A stretch of 64,000 bases of DNA from an uncultured Maribacter sp. GTDB lineage: Bacteria; Bacteroidota; Bacteroidia; Flavobacteriales; Flavobacteriaceae. Made by a program: the position numbers and the translations under genes. The notes under the pieces were generated by a model, which saw only the letters and a program-made list of their open reading frames with translations, searched no databases and was not told the DNA's origin. Where the stretch lies: assembly GCF_947495965.1 (NCBI RefSeq), contig NZ_CANMBB010000005.1, positions 62,001-126,000 of the forward strand, in the 5' to 3' direction. Below, in pieces: positions 9,396 through 16,796 of the stretch (positions within the stretch are counted from its first letter, which is position 1; each line of letters starts with the position of its first letter).

Positions 9396-9947
9396 TTAGT
9401 TACCAACAACAACTTTTGGATGACGTATAATCTTATCTCCAAGAATAAACCCCTTTTCAATAACATCAATAATTTTCCCTTTTAATTTTTTCTCTGGAGC
9501 CGGTATTTGCGTAATTGCTTCATGCATTTCTGCATCAAAAGCATCTCCTTTTTTAACGTCCATTGCATTTAAACCTTTAGATTTTAAAGTTTCTTTTAAC
9601 TTTCCGCTAATTAGCTCTACTCCTTTAAAGGTTTCTTTATCATCAGACTTAGAAAGTTCATTTAAAGCTCTATCAAAATCATCTAAAACAGGTAATAAAG
9701 AAACAAGTACTTCTTGCCCAGCTGTTTTAAACAAATCCATACGCTCTTTAGAGGTTCTTTTTTTATAATTTTCGAACTCTGCAAAAAGACGTAAAAACTT
9801 ATCTTTTTCTTTAGATAAATCTTCTCTTAATTGCTCCTCTACAGAAATTTCTTCCTGCGCTACTTCTTGCTCTTCTTGTTCTACAGTATTTTCTTGTGCT
9901 TCAGAAACAGAATTTTCTAATTCTTCTTCTTTATTTTTGTTACTCAT
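9396..9947 (-). CDS. grpE: Nucleotide exchange factor GrpE
   Basis: This 183-residue protein releases ADP from DnaK in the Hsp70 cycle. An acidic, Glu/Gln-rich N-terminus (about 1-40) is followed by a long coiled-coil helix (FAEFENYKKRTSKER, about 55-95) and the C-terminal beta domain with EAITQIPAPEKK and GFILGDKIIRHPKVVV, the family signature. The gene starts at the ATG at 9947 and sits 7 bp upstream of dnaJ on the same strand. I did not identify a CIRCE operator in the upstream gap. Confidence 0.97.
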   Translation of the reverse strand: MSNKNKEEELENSVSEAQENTVEQEEQEVAQEEISVEEQLREDLSKEKDKFLRLFAEFENYKKRTSKERMDLFKTAGQEVLVSLLPVLDDFDRALNELSKSDDKETFKGVELISGKLKETLKSKGLNAMDVKKGDAFDAEMHEAITQIPAPEKKLKGKIIDVIEKGFILGDKIIRHPKVVVGN

Positions 9948-10086
9948 TTTAAGTCACTTTTTATATGCCATTTTAAAAACGCAAAAGTACTGCCAATTCT
10001 TTAAAAATGTCAAAATGTCACGCAACTTTATATAAATATATAATTGAAGACCAAAAAAAGAAATTATGTCTTAAAGCTTTAAATTT

Positions 10087-10995
10087 TTATGAAGTAATTT
10101 TTTCTAATGCTAAACACACATTAGGATATTTAAAAACAAAGCCTTCTTTTTCTATTTTTTTACTACTAACTCGCTGACTAACAAATAATAAATACGCCAT
10201 TTTTCCTAGTATCAAATACATAATAAATTTTGGAACATTAGGCAAAAAAAATGGTTTTTTTAAAACACTTGCTATTTTACTTACCAATTTAGAATTTGTT
10301 ACAGGATTAGGTCCTACGCCATTATAGACTCCTTCTAATTTTTTTTCACTAATAAAAAGAAAAATACGAGCCAAATCGGTAACATGAATCCATGATTGCC
10401 ATTGCTTACCTGTCCCTAATGCAGAACCTACATAATACTTTACCGGCTTAATTAACATTGGTAATGCTCCGCCATTTTTAGCCATTACTAGACCTATCCT
10501 AACTTTAGACACACTAAAATTACACCCCTTAAATGTCTCTACTTCTTTTTCCCAGAGATTAACAACTTTACCAAGAAAACTCTCATCTACCTCTTTTTCT
10601 TTTTCTGTATAGAAATTTGTTAAAGAATCTGGGTAAATACCTATTGCAGATGCAGATACAAAAGATGTTATTAAACTAGTATCTACTTTATCTAATCCTA
10701 AACGTAAAGTTTTTAGCGAATTTAGTCTACTTTCTAGAATTTCCTTTTTATTACTTTCTGTCCATTTTTTAACAATAGAACTACCTGCTAAATTTATAAT
10801 TGCTGTAACCTCATTAAAACAGGAAATATCTATTTGGTTATGAGACGGATTCCAGTAAAAACCATTATAACCTTCTTTAGCAACTATTTTTTGTTTTGAA
10901 GTTGTTAGATAGTTTACTGCAATAGAATTCTTAAGACATTGCTTAACAATCTCCTTACCTACCAATCCTGTTGCTCCAGTAATTAAAACTTTCAT
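10087..10995 (-). CDS. TIGR01777 family NAD(P)-binding epimerase-like protein
   Basis: This 302-residue atypical SDR protein has the N-terminal nucleotide-binding GATGLVG (7-13). It also has INLAGSSIVKKW and the conserved SASAIGIY segment, followed by RIGLVMAKNGGALPM and SWIHVTDLARIF. The C-terminal DUF1731-type tail (KLVSKIASVLKKPFFLPNVPKFIMYLILG) completes the YfcH/SDR39U1 layout. The biochemical role of the family is not established. The gene is alone on the minus strand with about 90 bp on its 3' side before mnmD. Confidence 0.9.
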   Translation of the reverse strand: MKVLITGATGLVGKEIVKQCLKNSIAVNYLTTSKQKIVAKEGYNGFYWNPSHNQIDISCFNEVTAIINLAGSSIVKKWTESNKKEILESRLNSLKTLRLGLDKVDTSLITSFVSASAIGIYPDSLTNFYTEKEKEVDESFLGKVVNLWEKEVETFKGCNFSVSKVRIGLVMAKNGGALPMLIKPVKYYVGSALGTGKQWQSWIHVTDLARIFLFISEKKLEGVYNGVGPNPVTNSKLVSKIASVLKKPFFLPNVPKFIMYLILGKMAYLLFVSQRVSSKKIEKEGFVFKYPNVCLALEKITS

Positions 10996-11084
10996 ACCTC
11001 AAAGGTATTTAGTTTTAATAACTTAACACCTAATTTTAGTTTGGTTTTAACACTAAATACCATAATATTTAGAGTAGAATGTTC

Positions 11085-11750
11085 CTAAAACTTCTTTTGC
11101 GCTCTTAGCATTTCTCTTTTTCCTGGAGGGCCAGGCAACCTTTCTACTACAAAACCTACAGATTGCATTGCTCTTCTAACACTTCCCTTAGCAGAATAGG
11201 TTACTAAATACCCCTCTTCTTTTAGAGCATCATACATAATTTTAAAAATTTCTTCAGTCCACAACTCTGGTTGTACACGAGCACCAAAAGCATCAAAATA
11301 AATTAAGTGAAAAGCGTTTGTATTTTTAATTTCTGAAAAATCCTTTTGTTCTTTTAACAAACTAAAATCATCTGAAATTTGAATTGTAACACCCCATTCC
11401 GAAGTATGCATTTTATTAAAAAATAATTTTTCTTTGGTTGCATTTAACTCTTCTAAATAATTTAAAGATTGTAATTCCTCTAAAGAAATCGGATACCTCT
11501 CTACCCCTGTATAATTAACTTTTAAATTCGTTTTTTTAGACTCAATATTCGTAATTAAAGCATTTAAACCTGTACCAAAACCAATCTCTAAAATAGCTAT
11601 TTCTCTATTAGAAAATAAGGATAAGCCGTTTTTTATAAAAACATGATAAGCCTCTTGTATTGCTCCATGCTTAGAGTGGTATTGCTCATTCCATTCTGGA
11701 ATATGAATAGTCTTAGAGCCATCTCCTGTAATAATTATTTCTCTTTTCAA
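11085..11750 (-). CDS. mnmD: tRNA U34 5-methylaminomethyl-2-thiouridine methyltransferase, MnmD-like
   Basis: The 221 residues contain the Rossmann SAM-binding motif ILEIGFGTGLN (near 54-64) and the DUF752 block HLIYFDAFGARVQPELWTEE, with the closing VERLPGPPGKREMLRA typical of MnmD and of the MnmC methylase domain. It would methylate the wobble uridine of certain tRNAs; here the methyltransferase is stand-alone, not fused to the FAD oxidase as in MnmC. The start is a TTG at 11750, one base after the DUF4920 gene; no suitable ATG exists nearby. The two genes form a tight pair. Confidence 0.88.
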   Translation of the reverse strand: MKREIIITGDGSKTIHIPEWNEQYHSKHGAIQEAYHVFIKNGLSLFSNREIAILEIGFGTGLNALITNIESKKTNLKVNYTGVERYPISLEELQSLNYLEELNATKEKLFFNKMHTSEWGVTIQISDDFSLLKEQKDFSEIKNTNAFHLIYFDAFGARVQPELWTEEIFKIMYDALKEEGYLVTYSAKGSVRRAMQSVGFVVERLPGPPGKREMLRAQKKF

Positions 11751-11751
11751 A

Positions 11752-12243
11752 TTATTTTTTTAGTAAAACTCCATTAGCTATAAAGCTATATGTTTTCTTA
11801 GGTGTAGTAATTTTAGCTATTTCCTCTTTAGACTCCCCAGCATCTAAAGCATAATGCTGTTGCTCTTTAACACTTGTTTCCTTAACAAACGCTACGCCAT
11901 TAACAATTACTTCTTTTCCTGTAATATCCTTAGGAATAAAAAAGCTATATTCTTTAAAACGAACCATTGCCTCTTGGCTATCCCCTAAATCTAATTTCAT
12001 CCAACATCCTTTTGCCATACAAACATCTGTAACTATTGCAGAAAATTTTAATGCCAACGTATCACTAGTATTAATCTCTTGAAATTTACTTAATGCATAA
12101 GAACTTGTAACTACTTTTTCAGAATCAATCTTCTCCCCAAAAAAATCATAATCATAAGTACTATTTTTATCTATTATTGCGTCTTGCGCAGTAGCAGAAA
12201 AAAACACTAAGAATAAGGCAAACAATATGTTAATTCTCTTCAT
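11752..12243 (-). CDS. Exported DUF4920 domain protein
   Basis: This 163-residue protein has a signal peptide (MKRINILFALFLVFFSATA) and a small beta-rich domain carrying VCMAKGCWMKLDLGDS and EVIVNGVAFVKETSVKEQQHYALDAGES, the signature blocks of DUF4920 proteins of Bacteroidota. The conserved Cys of AKGCW suggests metal or redox binding, but the function is unknown. It is the first gene of a pair with mnmD (1 bp gap) and diverges from ilvE across about 105 bp. Confidence 0.85.
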   Translation of the reverse strand: MKRINILFALFLVFFSATAQDAIIDKNSTYDYDFFGEKIDSEKVVTSSYALSKFQEINTSDTLALKFSAIVTDVCMAKGCWMKLDLGDSQEAMVRFKEYSFFIPKDITGKEVIVNGVAFVKETSVKEQQHYALDAGESKEEIAKITTPKKTYSFIANGVLLKK

Positions 12244-12348
12244 ATTTATTAAAATTCAATTTTAATACTACAAAACTGATTATTTTTAAATAAAAAAGGA
12301 AGTCTAAATGCTAAAATTTTCTATTTTTATTCTTTAATTCTTATTCCA

Positions 12349-13413
12349 ATGAACATTACAGAACAAAAAATTTCGATTGAGAAAGTAAAGCAATCCAAAA
12401 TTAATCAAGTAGATTTTGATAATTTATCCTTTGGGAGTGTATTCGCTGATCATATGTTGGTCTGTGATTATAAAAATGGAAAATGGGAAGCGCCTAAGGT
12501 AATCCCTTACCAGCCCATTGTTTTAGATCCTTCTTCAAAAATATTCCATTACGGACAATCTATTTTTGAAGGTATGAAGGCTTATAAAGATGCAAATAAT
12601 GACACCTGGTTATTTAGACCATTAGAAAACCAGAAAAGACTTAATGTTTCTGCCAAGCGTATGGCCATTCCAGAAATACCGGAAGACTATTTTATGGAGG
12701 GTTTAAAAACACTTCTAAAAGTAGATGAACAATGGATTCCTAAAAACGAAGGAAGTTCCTTATATATTAGACCTTTTATTTTTGCAACAGGTCAAGGTTT
12801 TCATGCTTCCCCTGCAGATGAATATAAGTTTATTATTTCTTGCGCTCCTTCTGGTGCATATTTTTCCGGAAAAGTGAAAGTATTAATAGAAGAAAAATAT
12901 TCTAGATCTGCAAATGGTGGTGTTGGTTTTGCTAAAGCTGGTGGCAACTATGCTGGGCAATTTTACCCAACACAATTAGCAGTTGCTAAAGGTTACAATC
13001 AAGTAATTTGGACTGATGACAATACACATGAGTACATAGAGGAAGCTGGTGCAATGAATATCTTTATTCGTATTAATGACACCCTTATCACTGGACCAAC
13101 AAGTGATAGAATTTTAGATGGCATTACTAGAAAAAGTATTTTAGAAATAGCTAAAGACGAAAACATTAAAACTGAAGTTAGAAAAATAACTGTTGCAGAA
13201 GTTATAGCTGCCGCTAAAGATGGTTCTCTTAAAGAAATGTTTGGAGCAGGTACCGCTGCAGTAATTTCTCCTATTGCTACTTTTGGCTATAGAGATGTAG
13301 ATTATGATTTGCCAGAAAATGAAGATAGCATGGCAACTAAATTAAAAAAACGAATTACAGACATACAATATAACAAAGCCGAAGATCCTTTTGGATGGCG
13401 TTATAAAGTTTAA
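12349..13413 (+). CDS. ilvE: Branched-chain amino acid aminotransferase
   Basis: This 354-residue fold-type IV PLP enzyme is of the eukaryote-like BCAT class (BCAT_beta). It interconverts Leu, Ile and Val with their 2-oxo acids in the cytoplasm. The PLP lysine is Lys196 in GFAKAGGNYAGQ. Other family blocks are HYGQSIFEGMKAY (67-79), YIRPFIFATG and EAGAMNIFIRI. The length is normal for the class. The gene is monocistronic: it diverges from DUF4920 and ends in a bidirectional terminator shared with the MazG-like gene. Confidence 0.96.
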   Translation: MNITEQKISIEKVKQSKINQVDFDNLSFGSVFADHMLVCDYKNGKWEAPKVIPYQPIVLDPSSKIFHYGQSIFEGMKAYKDANNDTWLFRPLENQKRLNVSAKRMAIPEIPEDYFMEGLKTLLKVDEQWIPKNEGSSLYIRPFIFATGQGFHASPADEYKFIISCAPSGAYFSGKVKVLIEEKYSRSANGGVGFAKAGGNYAGQFYPTQLAVAKGYNQVIWTDDNTHEYIEEAGAMNIFIRINDTLITGPTSDRILDGITRKSILEIAKDENIKTEVRKITVAEVIAAAKDGSLKEMFGAGTAAVISPIATFGYRDVDYDLPENEDSMATKLKKRITDIQYNKAEDPFGWRYKV

Positions 13414-13431
13414 TTATTACATATAATATTC

Positions 13432-13462
13432 AAAAAAAGGGAGCCTAATGGCTCCCTTTTTT
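13432..13462. terminator. Bidirectional terminator between ilvE and the MazG-like gene
   Basis: A perfect 7-bp GC-rich stem (GGGAGCC at 13439-13445, GGCTCCC at 13450-13456, loop TAAT) is preceded by seven A and followed by six T, so it works on both strands. The T run touches the stop codon of the converging MazG-like gene. Confidence 0.9.
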
Positions 13463-13847
13463 AATTTTCAAGAATTTCTTTAATATTGGGCTTAAAATAA
13501 TTTGGCCCTTTAAGTACTTTACCATCTTCTCTATATATAGGTTTACCATCCGCACCAAGCTTACTCATATTACTTCTTTGAATTTCTTCAAAGACCTCTT
13601 CAATCTTATATTGCATACCGTGCTCTAATATAGTTCCACATAATATATATAGCATATCCCCTAAAGCATCAGCTACTTCCACCATGTCATTATTACTAGC
13701 AGCTTCTAAATATTCTTTATTTTCTTCGTCCATTAAATTAAAACGAAGTAAATTTTTTGCTTCTCCTAAGTCTGCCTTATTTTCATGTAATACACCCAAA
13801 CCAAAAGATTTGTGAAATAACTCTACTGCAGCAATTTTATCTTTCAT
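13461..13847 (-). CDS. MazG-like nucleoside triphosphate pyrophosphohydrolase
   Basis: This 128-residue all-alpha NTP pyrophosphatase shows the magnesium-binding EExxE-type helix EENKEYLE (41-48) and the second acidic helix EVADALGD (57-64). A C-terminal loop (GADGKPIYREDGKVLKGPNYFKP) is common in the phage- and Bacteroidota-type members. Such enzymes hydrolyse (d)NTPs to monophosphates and may clean the nucleotide pool; the exact substrate is unknown. It converges on ilvE. Confidence 0.85.
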   Translation of the reverse strand: MKDKIAAVELFHKSFGLGVLHENKADLGEAKNLLRFNLMDEENKEYLEAASNNDMVEVADALGDMLYILCGTILEHGMQYKIEEVFEEIQRSNMSKLGADGKPIYREDGKVLKGPNYFKPNIKEILEN

Positions 13848-13895
13848 ATTTATATTTTATAGTTTTCCCTTAGATTTGTGTAAAAATATAAAAAT

Positions 13896-14084
13896 ATGTT
13901 TAGTACAGGGCAACTTGTTTTTGCAGCTCTTTTTGCAGTCTCTTTTATTGCTATAATTGCTTTTTCCTACATAAAAGACAAAAAATTACACGCCAAAAAC
14001 TACAAAGGCGTTAAATGGGTAGCTATAACCTTTGCCATATTCTTAGTAATACTTTTCTGTATTAAGTTTATGCTTAAATTTTAA
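13896..14084 (+). CDS. Small two-helix membrane protein
   Basis: This 62-residue protein has two predicted membrane helices (about 6-24 and 43-61) joined by a basic loop KDKKLHAKNYKGVKW, which suggests the loop is cytoplasmic. It starts 48 bp from the divergent MazG-like gene. I know of no assigned function, but its composition and neighbours fit a real, conserved small protein of flavobacteria. Confidence 0.6.
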   Translation: MFSTGQLVFAALFAVSFIAIIAFSYIKDKKLHAKNYKGVKWVAITFAIFLVILFCIKFMLKF

Positions 14085-14144
14085 CTCTAAAATTACATAC
14101 ACCACAAAAATGCACATATTCACAACATTTTTGCATTTTAACCC

Positions 14145-14172
14145 TTGAAATACAACAAACAACGTAATTTTG
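14145..14172 (+). promoter_or_regulatory. Bacteroidota-type promoter before the 58-residue ORF and crcB
   Basis: TTG at 14145-14147 and TAATTTTG at 14165-14172 are spaced 17 bp apart, matching the -33 and -7 elements of Bacteroidota primary-sigma promoters. The ATG of the 58-residue ORF is 36 bp further on. Confidence 0.55.
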
Positions 14173-14207
14173 CGTTATTCATTTAACAGGGGCAAAATAC
14201 ATAAGTG

Positions 14208-14384
14208 ATGACATTTTTTACAATTCTTTTATTACTAGTAGGACTAAATACAATAATAATGCTTTTTAGTCTTAAAAATATTAACCAAAAACCTAAATCT
14301 ATAGGGAAGGAATTATCTGACATTTCCAAAACTAAAATTTATCCAATAGATTTAGCAAATTCAAATTACAAAAAAGCAATCTAG
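14208..14384 (+). CDS. 58-residue single-helix membrane protein
   Basis: The frame opens at the ATG at 14208 and closes with TAG at 14382-14384. The product begins with a membrane helix (MTFFTILLLLVGLNTIIMLF), then a basic stretch KNINQKPKS and a polar tail ending KIYPIDLANSNYKKAI. A good promoter lies upstream, and crcB starts 18 bp after the stop, so it is probably the leader gene of a two-gene operon. I recognise no family; the polar tail looks constrained rather than random. Confidence 0.6.
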   Translation: MTFFTILLLLVGLNTIIMLFSLKNINQKPKSIGKELSDISKTKIYPIDLANSNYKKAI

Positions 14385-14402
14385 AATTTATACCTTTACG
14401 GT

Positions 14403-14771
14403 ATGAATAATATGCTACTTGTATTTTTGGGAGGTGGAATAGGCAGTGTTCTTAGATATTTTATCTCTAAAATTTTTAACTCGTATTTTCAAAACTTTTT
14501 TTTAGGAACATTCTTAGTTAATATAATAGGATGCTTACTTATAGGCATTGTATTAGGAATGTCTTTTAAAAACAATTTACTTTCTCAAAACCATACCTTA
14601 TTATTAACTACTGGTTTTTGTGGCGGATTTACAACCTTTTCTACATTTGCATTTGAAAGTCATTCTTTTATAAAAAGTGGAGACTTTCTCTTTTTTACAC
14701 TATACACCCTATTAAGTTTTGCCGTTGGTTTAATAGCAATTGCTCTTGGTTTATGGTTAACTAAACTATAA
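14403..14771 (+). CDS. crcB: Fluoride efflux channel CrcB (Fluc)
   Basis: This 122-residue protein has four membrane helices. The family marks are GGGIGSVLRYF near the start, NIIGCLLIGIVLG, and TGFCGGFTTFSTFAFE with the Phe-box residues lining the two fluoride pores. Fluc works as an antiparallel dimer in the inner membrane and lets fluoride leak out of the cell. It follows the 58-residue ORF by 18 bp. I looked for a fluoride riboswitch (conserved GAUGG and pseudoknot pattern) upstream and saw none. Confidence 0.95.
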   Translation: MNNMLLVFLGGGIGSVLRYFISKIFNSYFQNFFLGTFLVNIIGCLLIGIVLGMSFKNNLLSQNHTLLLTTGFCGGFTTFSTFAFESHSFIKSGDFLFFTLYTLLSFAVGLIAIALGLWLTKL

Positions 14772-14834
14772 ACCCCTTACTTCTCACATATTTTACACAA
14801 CTAGACAAACTAATAATTACAGATTAACAGTATG

Positions 14835-14859
14835 TTTTATTGCGAATATTGCAATAAAA
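14835..14859. promoter_or_regulatory. Inverted repeat TTTTATTGC-N7-GCAATAAAA, possible operator
   Basis: Perfect 9-bp arms (14835-14843 and 14851-14859) enclose GAATATT, 64 bp after crcB. There is no T run on either side, so a terminator is unlikely. A related sequence (TTTTAATACGAATATTAC) lies at 20015-20032 after the MFS gene. Confidence 0.35.
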
Positions 14860-14997
14860 ATACAAAAAAGCTATCATTACTGCCGTAAATCTGCATTTTC
14901 ACAAACCCTAAATATTATATCTCAGATATTTACGCACAATAAATATGATACCCACAAAATAATAGGGATATAATTATCATAAACATAAAAATTACAA

Positions 14998-15045
14998 AAC
15001 TACCCCCTATTTTTTTAGGGGGTAGTTCATTTTAACATATATTTG
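14998..15045 (+). promoter_or_regulatory. Promoter and putative nitrogen operator of glnB-amt-porin
   Basis: A perfect 12-bp inverted repeat (14998-15009 and 15016-15027, loop TTTTTT) contains ACCCCCT at 15002-15008. The -7 box TATATTTG is at 15038-15045 and a weak -33 TTAG at 15015-15018, 19 bp before it. The glnA (GSII) promoter has the same ACCCCCT, TTTAG and AACATATnTTTG elements at identical spacing over 44 bp. The repeat overlaps the -33 region, as expected for a regulator site. Confidence 0.7.
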
Positions 15046-15068
15046 GCAGCGTAAACAACAAACGAATT

Positions 15069-15407
15069 ATGAAAAAAATCGAAGCAATTATCAGAAAATC
15101 AAAGTTTGATGATGTTAAAGAAGCATTACATCAAATAGAGGTAAACTTTTTTAGTTACTGGGACGTAACCGGTGTAGGTAACGAAAAACAAGGACACGTT
15201 TATCGTGGAATTTCTTATAGTACCACAGACATTCAAAGAAGACATCTATCTATAGTAGTATCTGATGATTTTTTAACTAAAACAGTTGAAACATTATTAG
15301 AAGCTGCTTACTCAGGTAATGTAGGTGATGGTAAAATATTTGTGTCCGACGTAGTAGAGGCATACAGAATTAGAACCAAAGAAAGCGGTCACGCTGGAAT
15401 CAACTAA
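15069..15407 (+). CDS. glnB: Nitrogen regulatory protein PII
   Basis: This 112-residue trimeric signal protein reads ATP/ADP and 2-oxoglutarate. The start MKKIEAIIRKSKFDDVKEAL and the nucleotide loop SGNVGDGKIFVSDVVEAYRIRT are standard. The T-loop (GVGNEKQGHVYRGISYSTTD) keeps a Tyr in the YRG motif where proteobacterial PII is uridylylated, but the loop is diverged and slightly shorter. It sits 33 bp upstream of amt, the usual arrangement for a PII that plugs the ammonium channel. Expression is probably nitrogen controlled through the operator upstream. Confidence 0.95.
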   Translation: MKKIEAIIRKSKFDDVKEALHQIEVNFFSYWDVTGVGNEKQGHVYRGISYSTTDIQRRHLSIVVSDDFLTKTVETLLEAAYSGNVGDGKIFVSDVVEAYRIRTKESGHAGIN

Positions 15408-15439
15408 AAAAAAAACCAAACAACTAAAAATTATTAAAT

Positions 15440-16678
15440 ATGGACGCAGGATTATTTACAGCCAATAACGTATGGATGATGCTAGCAACAGCGCTAGTAT
15501 TCTTTATGCATACAGGTTTTGCCTTTTTAGAAATTGGCTTAACAAGACAAAAAAATACAATAAACATTTTATTTAAAAATATCTTTATTATCACAGGAGG
15601 TCTTCTTCTTTATTATGCATGGGGATTTAACTTAATGTACCCTGGTTTTGAAGACGGAGATATGGGAATTTTAAAATTTGCAGGTTTTGGAATTGGAGCT
15701 CCTGAAGGAGGAATGACAGCTGCTTATGCCGATGGTGGATACACATGGTGGACAGATTTCTTATTCCAAGGAATGTTTGCTGCTACGGCTGCAACTATAG
15801 TATCTGGTGCAGTTGCTGAAAGAATAAAAATTGGTTCTTTCATGATTTTCACAGTTATCTATGTAGGTCTTGTTTACCCTATCGTAGGAGCTTGGAAATG
15901 GGGTGGAGGATTCTTAGATGCATGGGGATTCTATGATTTTGCAGGTTCTACATTAGTACACTCTGTAGGTGGTTGGGCAGCTTTAGTTGCTGTTGCACTA
16001 TTAGGTTCTAGAATTGGAAAATTTGGAAGCGACGGAAAACCAAAAGCAATACCAGGACACAATATTCCACTTGCAACTGCTGGTGTTCTTATATTATGGT
16101 TAGGATGGTTTGGATTTAACGGTGGATCTGTTCTTTCTGCAGACCCAGAATTAACATCTTTAGTACTAGTTACTACAAGTTTAGCTGCTGCTGCTGGTGG
16201 GTTTGGAGCATTCATTACATCAACAATACTTTACAAAAACTTAGATTTAACTATGTTCTTAAACGGTATTCTAGGTGGATTAGTTGGTATTACTGCTGGA
16301 GCAGATTTAATGTCTCCTAACGAAGCTGTTGTTATTGGTTTCTTAGCAGGTATTATAATTGTACTAGGAGTAGCCTTAGTTGACAAATTAAAATTAGACG
16401 ATCCAGTAGGTGCTATTGCAGTACACCTTATATGCGGTATATGGGGAACTTTAGCAGTAGGTATCTTTGGAAGCATGGCAGGATTTGACCAATTCTTAAC
16501 ACAATTATATGGTGTTCTTATAGTAGGTGGTTTCTGCATAGTAACTTCAGGAATTATACTTGGTGCACTTAAAGCTACTTTAGGATTAAGAGTTTCTAAA
16601 GAAGAAGAATTAGAAGGATTAGACATACACGAACATGGTATGGATGCTTATTCTGACTTTAGAATGAACCAACACTAA
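15440..16678 (+). CDS. amt: Ammonium transporter Amt
   Basis: This 412-residue, 11-helix inner-membrane channel for ammonium or ammonia carries the Amt signature around FNLMYPG and ATAATIVSGAVAERIK. It also has the twin pore histidines in STLVHSVGGW and AVHLICGIWGT. The short acidic/His tail (EEELEGLDIHEHGMD) is cytoplasmic and would face PII. It follows glnB by 33 bp and is followed by an intercistronic hairpin and a porin gene. Confidence 0.97.
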   Translation: MDAGLFTANNVWMMLATALVFFMHTGFAFLEIGLTRQKNTINILFKNIFIITGGLLLYYAWGFNLMYPGFEDGDMGILKFAGFGIGAPEGGMTAAYADGGYTWWTDFLFQGMFAATAATIVSGAVAERIKIGSFMIFTVIYVGLVYPIVGAWKWGGGFLDAWGFYDFAGSTLVHSVGGWAALVAVALLGSRIGKFGSDGKPKAIPGHNIPLATAGVLILWLGWFGFNGGSVLSADPELTSLVLVTTSLAAAAGGFGAFITSTILYKNLDLTMFLNGILGGLVGITAGADLMSPNEAVVIGFLAGIIIVLGVALVDKLKLDDPVGAIAVHLICGIWGTLAVGIFGSMAGFDQFLTQLYGVLIVGGFCIVTSGIILGALKATLGLRVSKEEELEGLDIHEHGMDAYSDFRMNQH

Positions 16679-16686
16679 AAAAAACA

Positions 16687-16714
16687 AACGGAGTGTTTTG
16701 CAGAACACTCCGTT
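16687..16714 (+). other. Intercistronic hairpin between amt and the porin gene
   Basis: A perfect 11-bp stem (AACGGAGTGTT at 16687-16697, AACACTCCGTT at 16704-16714) has a 6-nt loop and lacks a following T run. It is more likely an mRNA-processing or stability element, or a leaky barrier lowering porin expression, than a full terminator. Confidence 0.5.
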
Positions 16715-16796
16715 ACATAATCACATCACAAAACAACTGAAACTAAATTTATAACGTCCAAATTAGTCAAACAAGGACAAACAAATTATTTGAATT

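Noticed and set aside
14385-14402. Fluoride riboswitch before crcB
   Set aside because: The gap is only 18 bp, and the wider upstream sequence lacks the conserved pseudoknot elements.
15931-16626. Two long Pro/Ser-rich frames antisense to amt
   Set aside because: Both lie fully inside a well-conserved gene and read like its complement; no promoter or start context.
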